The position numbers and the translations under genes were made by a program. From assembly GCA_017652545.1 (NCBI GenBank), contig JAGCAV010000476.1:1-15512 (forward strand): a DNA stretch of 15,512 nt, in the 5' to 3' direction. Source of the stretch: Lachnospiraceae bacterium. GTDB lineage: Bacteria > Bacillota_A > Clostridia > Lachnospirales > Lachnospiraceae. Shown one piece after another: positions 14,137 to 15,512 of the stretch. How positions within the stretch are numbered: position 1 is the stretch's first letter; each line of letters starts with the position of its first letter. The notes under the pieces are model-generated. The model saw nothing but the letters and a program-made list of their open reading frames with translations, was not told the origin of the DNA and ran no database searches.

Positions 14137-14192
14137 ACTGTTACTTCTTTACTGTTACTTCTTCACCGTTACTACTTTACTGTTACCTTGAC
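14137..14192. repeat. 14-bp tandem repeat straddling a stop codon
   Basis: ACTGTTAC (once ACCGTTAC) recurs at 14137, 14151, 14165 and 14179, a strict 14-bp period. The copy at 14179-14192 lies inside the coding end of the upstream gene (the VTVK codons), and the copy at 14165-14178 contains its TAG stop. The repeat seems to have been copied from the coding 3' end into the intergenic region. Confidence 0.8.
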
Positions 14193-15512
14193 GACCTTGC
14201 GAAGACCGTTCACCGTCAGTACGTAAACCTTTGTCGTTCCCTTCTTCAGGCCTTTGACAACACCCTTCTTCGTGACCTTCACGATCGTCGGGTCCTCAGC
14301 GATGAAGCGGAGAGCCTTCGTGTACTTCAGAAGCCTGGAACCTTTGGCGATAACTTTGCCTTTGATCTTCTTCTTCTTGTTTACACGAACTGTCAGTTTT
14401 TTCTTGACATTCCTGATCTTCTTCGCTTCGGTCTTGCCCTTGAAGGACTTGCCGGAGATACCGTAGACGACCGGGCTGGTGCCAATGGCGGTGTCGCCCA
14501 TCATGGCAACGACCGTGAAGTTGTACGCCTTGTTCTTCTTCAGTTTCCCGATCACAGCCTTGAGTGTGTCTGCGCCTACGGTCATGACAGCCTTGGCATT
14601 CCTGAATTTCTTACCCTTGGCCATGTAGATCACATAGGACGTTGCTCCATCGACTTTGGTCCACTTCAGCGTGACTTTTTTGGTCTTGCCCCTGGCTGTT
14701 GCAAAGATCAGCTGCTGTTCCACGGTCTCCGGAACCGGAACCTTGTTACCGCCGCTGCCGTCGATGGTGTCTGACGGATTATTGCTGGAGGAACCTTTAT
14801 CCTGGTTGCCCTGATCCTGCGGATCCTCATGCTTATTCCCGATGCCCTTGGTATTGATCACACCGTATTCGGCGGTCTGTTTCACATCGCCTGTGACGTT
14901 CACCGTCAGCGTTGTGTCACTCTCATCCGCCTTACCGGTCGTACCCTGGGAGTGGGTGGTCAGGCTGTTTGCATTGATGTGAGTGTCATTGTCGCCTGCG
15001 CCGACGATATCGCCGTCCGCTTCAATGTTCACGTCATCAGCGGTCATATTCTCAACACCCAGTTTCTCGGAGTGGTTGTCGATACCAATGTTGCCGGCTG
15101 TGATGTCAACCGTATTCACATTGGTGTCGATCACACTGCCGGTATTGCCAAAGTTCCCGTTAATCGTGGCTGTCAGCTTGTCGCCGTAAATACCCGAACC
15201 GCTATCTGACTCGGTTACGTTACCGTTGACATTCATGGATACATCTCCGCGGCTGTCCGCTTCCTGGCCGTCGCCGGAAGCATGAATGGTGCCGATCTCA
15301 AGATCCTTGTCGTTGGTAAGCGTCACGTCCTGTCCGCTGGCATCAACGTGGTTCACATCCATGTTCAGCGGATTCTCGCCGGAACCAATGGAACCGCCGG
15401 TGCTTGTCACATCCAGGCTGCTGCCCGAGATCACACCGCCGTCCGAAGTGTTCACATTGCCCGCTGCAGCGATGCTCACATCGCCGGTGCCTTCGCCTGC
15501 ATTGATATTCAC
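14172..15512 (-). CDS. C-terminal part of a beta-helix surface protein with Fn3- and Ig-like domains (partial)
   Basis: Only the last 446 codons are in the window; the frame runs open to the right edge and its first visible codon is an ordinary internal GTG. Residues 1 to about 225 are Asn/Asp/Gly-rich short beta repeats (GDVSIAAAGNVNTSDGG, VSMNVNGNV, VNIEADGDIVGAG, LTVNVTGDV), as in filamentous-hemagglutinin-like parallel beta helices. A polar Gln/Ser/Asn linker (226-262) leads to an Fn3-like domain (about 265-352, with VTLKWTKVDGATSYVIYMAKG) and a Lys-rich Big_2-like Ig domain (about 360-446, KKGVVKGLKKGTTKVYVLTVNG). This C-terminus is typical of exported Lachnospiraceae proteins and, being very basic, may bind the anionic wall. 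No LPXTG is present. A signal peptide should lie beyond the window. It is likely part of a very long adhesin. Confidence 0.85.
   Translation of the reverse strand: MNINAGEGTGDVSIAAAGNVNTSDGGVISGSSLDVTSTGGSIGSGENPLNMDVNHVDASGQDVTLTNDKDLEIGTIHASGDGQEADSRGDVSMNVNGNVTESDSGSGIYGDKLTATINGNFGNTGSVIDTNVNTVDITAGNIGIDNHSEKLGVENMTADDVNIEADGDIVGAGDNDTHINANSLTTHSQGTTGKADESDTTLTVNVTGDVKQTAEYGVINTKGIGNKHEDPQDQGNQDKGSSSNNPSDTIDGSGGNKVPVPETVEQQLIFATARGKTKKVTLKWTKVDGATSYVIYMAKGKKFRNAKAVMTVGADTLKAVIGKLKKNKAYNFTVVAMMGDTAIGTSPVVYGISGKSFKGKTEAKKIRNVKKKLTVRVNKKKKIKGKVIAKGSRLLKYTKALRFIAEDPTIVKVTKKGVVKGLKKGTTKVYVLTVNGLRKVVKVTVK

Overview
The window looks like chromosomal DNA of a Gram-positive gut-type Clostridia, most likely Lachnospiraceae. 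The grounds are moderate GC, strong GGAGG-type ribosome binding sites, a CUT2-type sugar ABC transporter beside a GH35 glycosidase, a DUF5107/TPR protein, and secreted proteins ending in lysine-rich bacterial Ig-like domains. The taxonomic call is inference from gene content only.

Region 1 (1-9760) is a carbohydrate-use block. Reading right to left on the minus strand it holds a 1112-residue DUF5107 + tetratricopeptide protein (6339-9677), a GH35 beta-galactosidase-like enzyme (2784-5138), and a two-gene sugar ABC transporter: a double-NBD ATPase (1178-2677) abutting a permease (179-1177). No sugar-binding protein gene is in view. One plus-strand gene (5368-6249) sits inside the block. It fuses an XRE-type helix-turn-helix to a Uma2-family PD-(D/E)xK domain, is divergent from the glycosidase and convergent with the DUF5107 gene. 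The divergent intergenic region carries two copies of the palindrome CCATATATGG, an obvious candidate operator pair. The transporter is followed by four compact hairpins and a 34-bp tandem repeat that runs off the left edge.

Region 2 (9755-11086) is about 1.3 kb without a convincing gene but full of secondary structure: a 241-bp element closed by a terminal inverted repeat, an array of five hairpins with 65-bp period whose arms show compensating changes, and a nearly 300-bp nested palindrome with branched internal hairpins. I recognise none of these as a named family.

Region 3 (11087-15512) encodes two minus-strand secreted proteins. The first (truncated by the right edge) has beta-helix-like repeats, an Fn3-like domain and a lysine-rich Ig-like C-terminus. 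The second has a signal peptide, 12-residue Pro/Glu repeats, and several Ig/PKD/MBG-like domains. The 233 bp between them consist largely of two short tandem repeats (33 bp and 14 bp), the latter overlapping the stop codon of the upstream gene. A strong hairpin follows the second gene.

The parts most likely to be undescribed are the hairpin array and palindromic elements of region 2 and the HTH-Uma2 protein with its paired palindromes.
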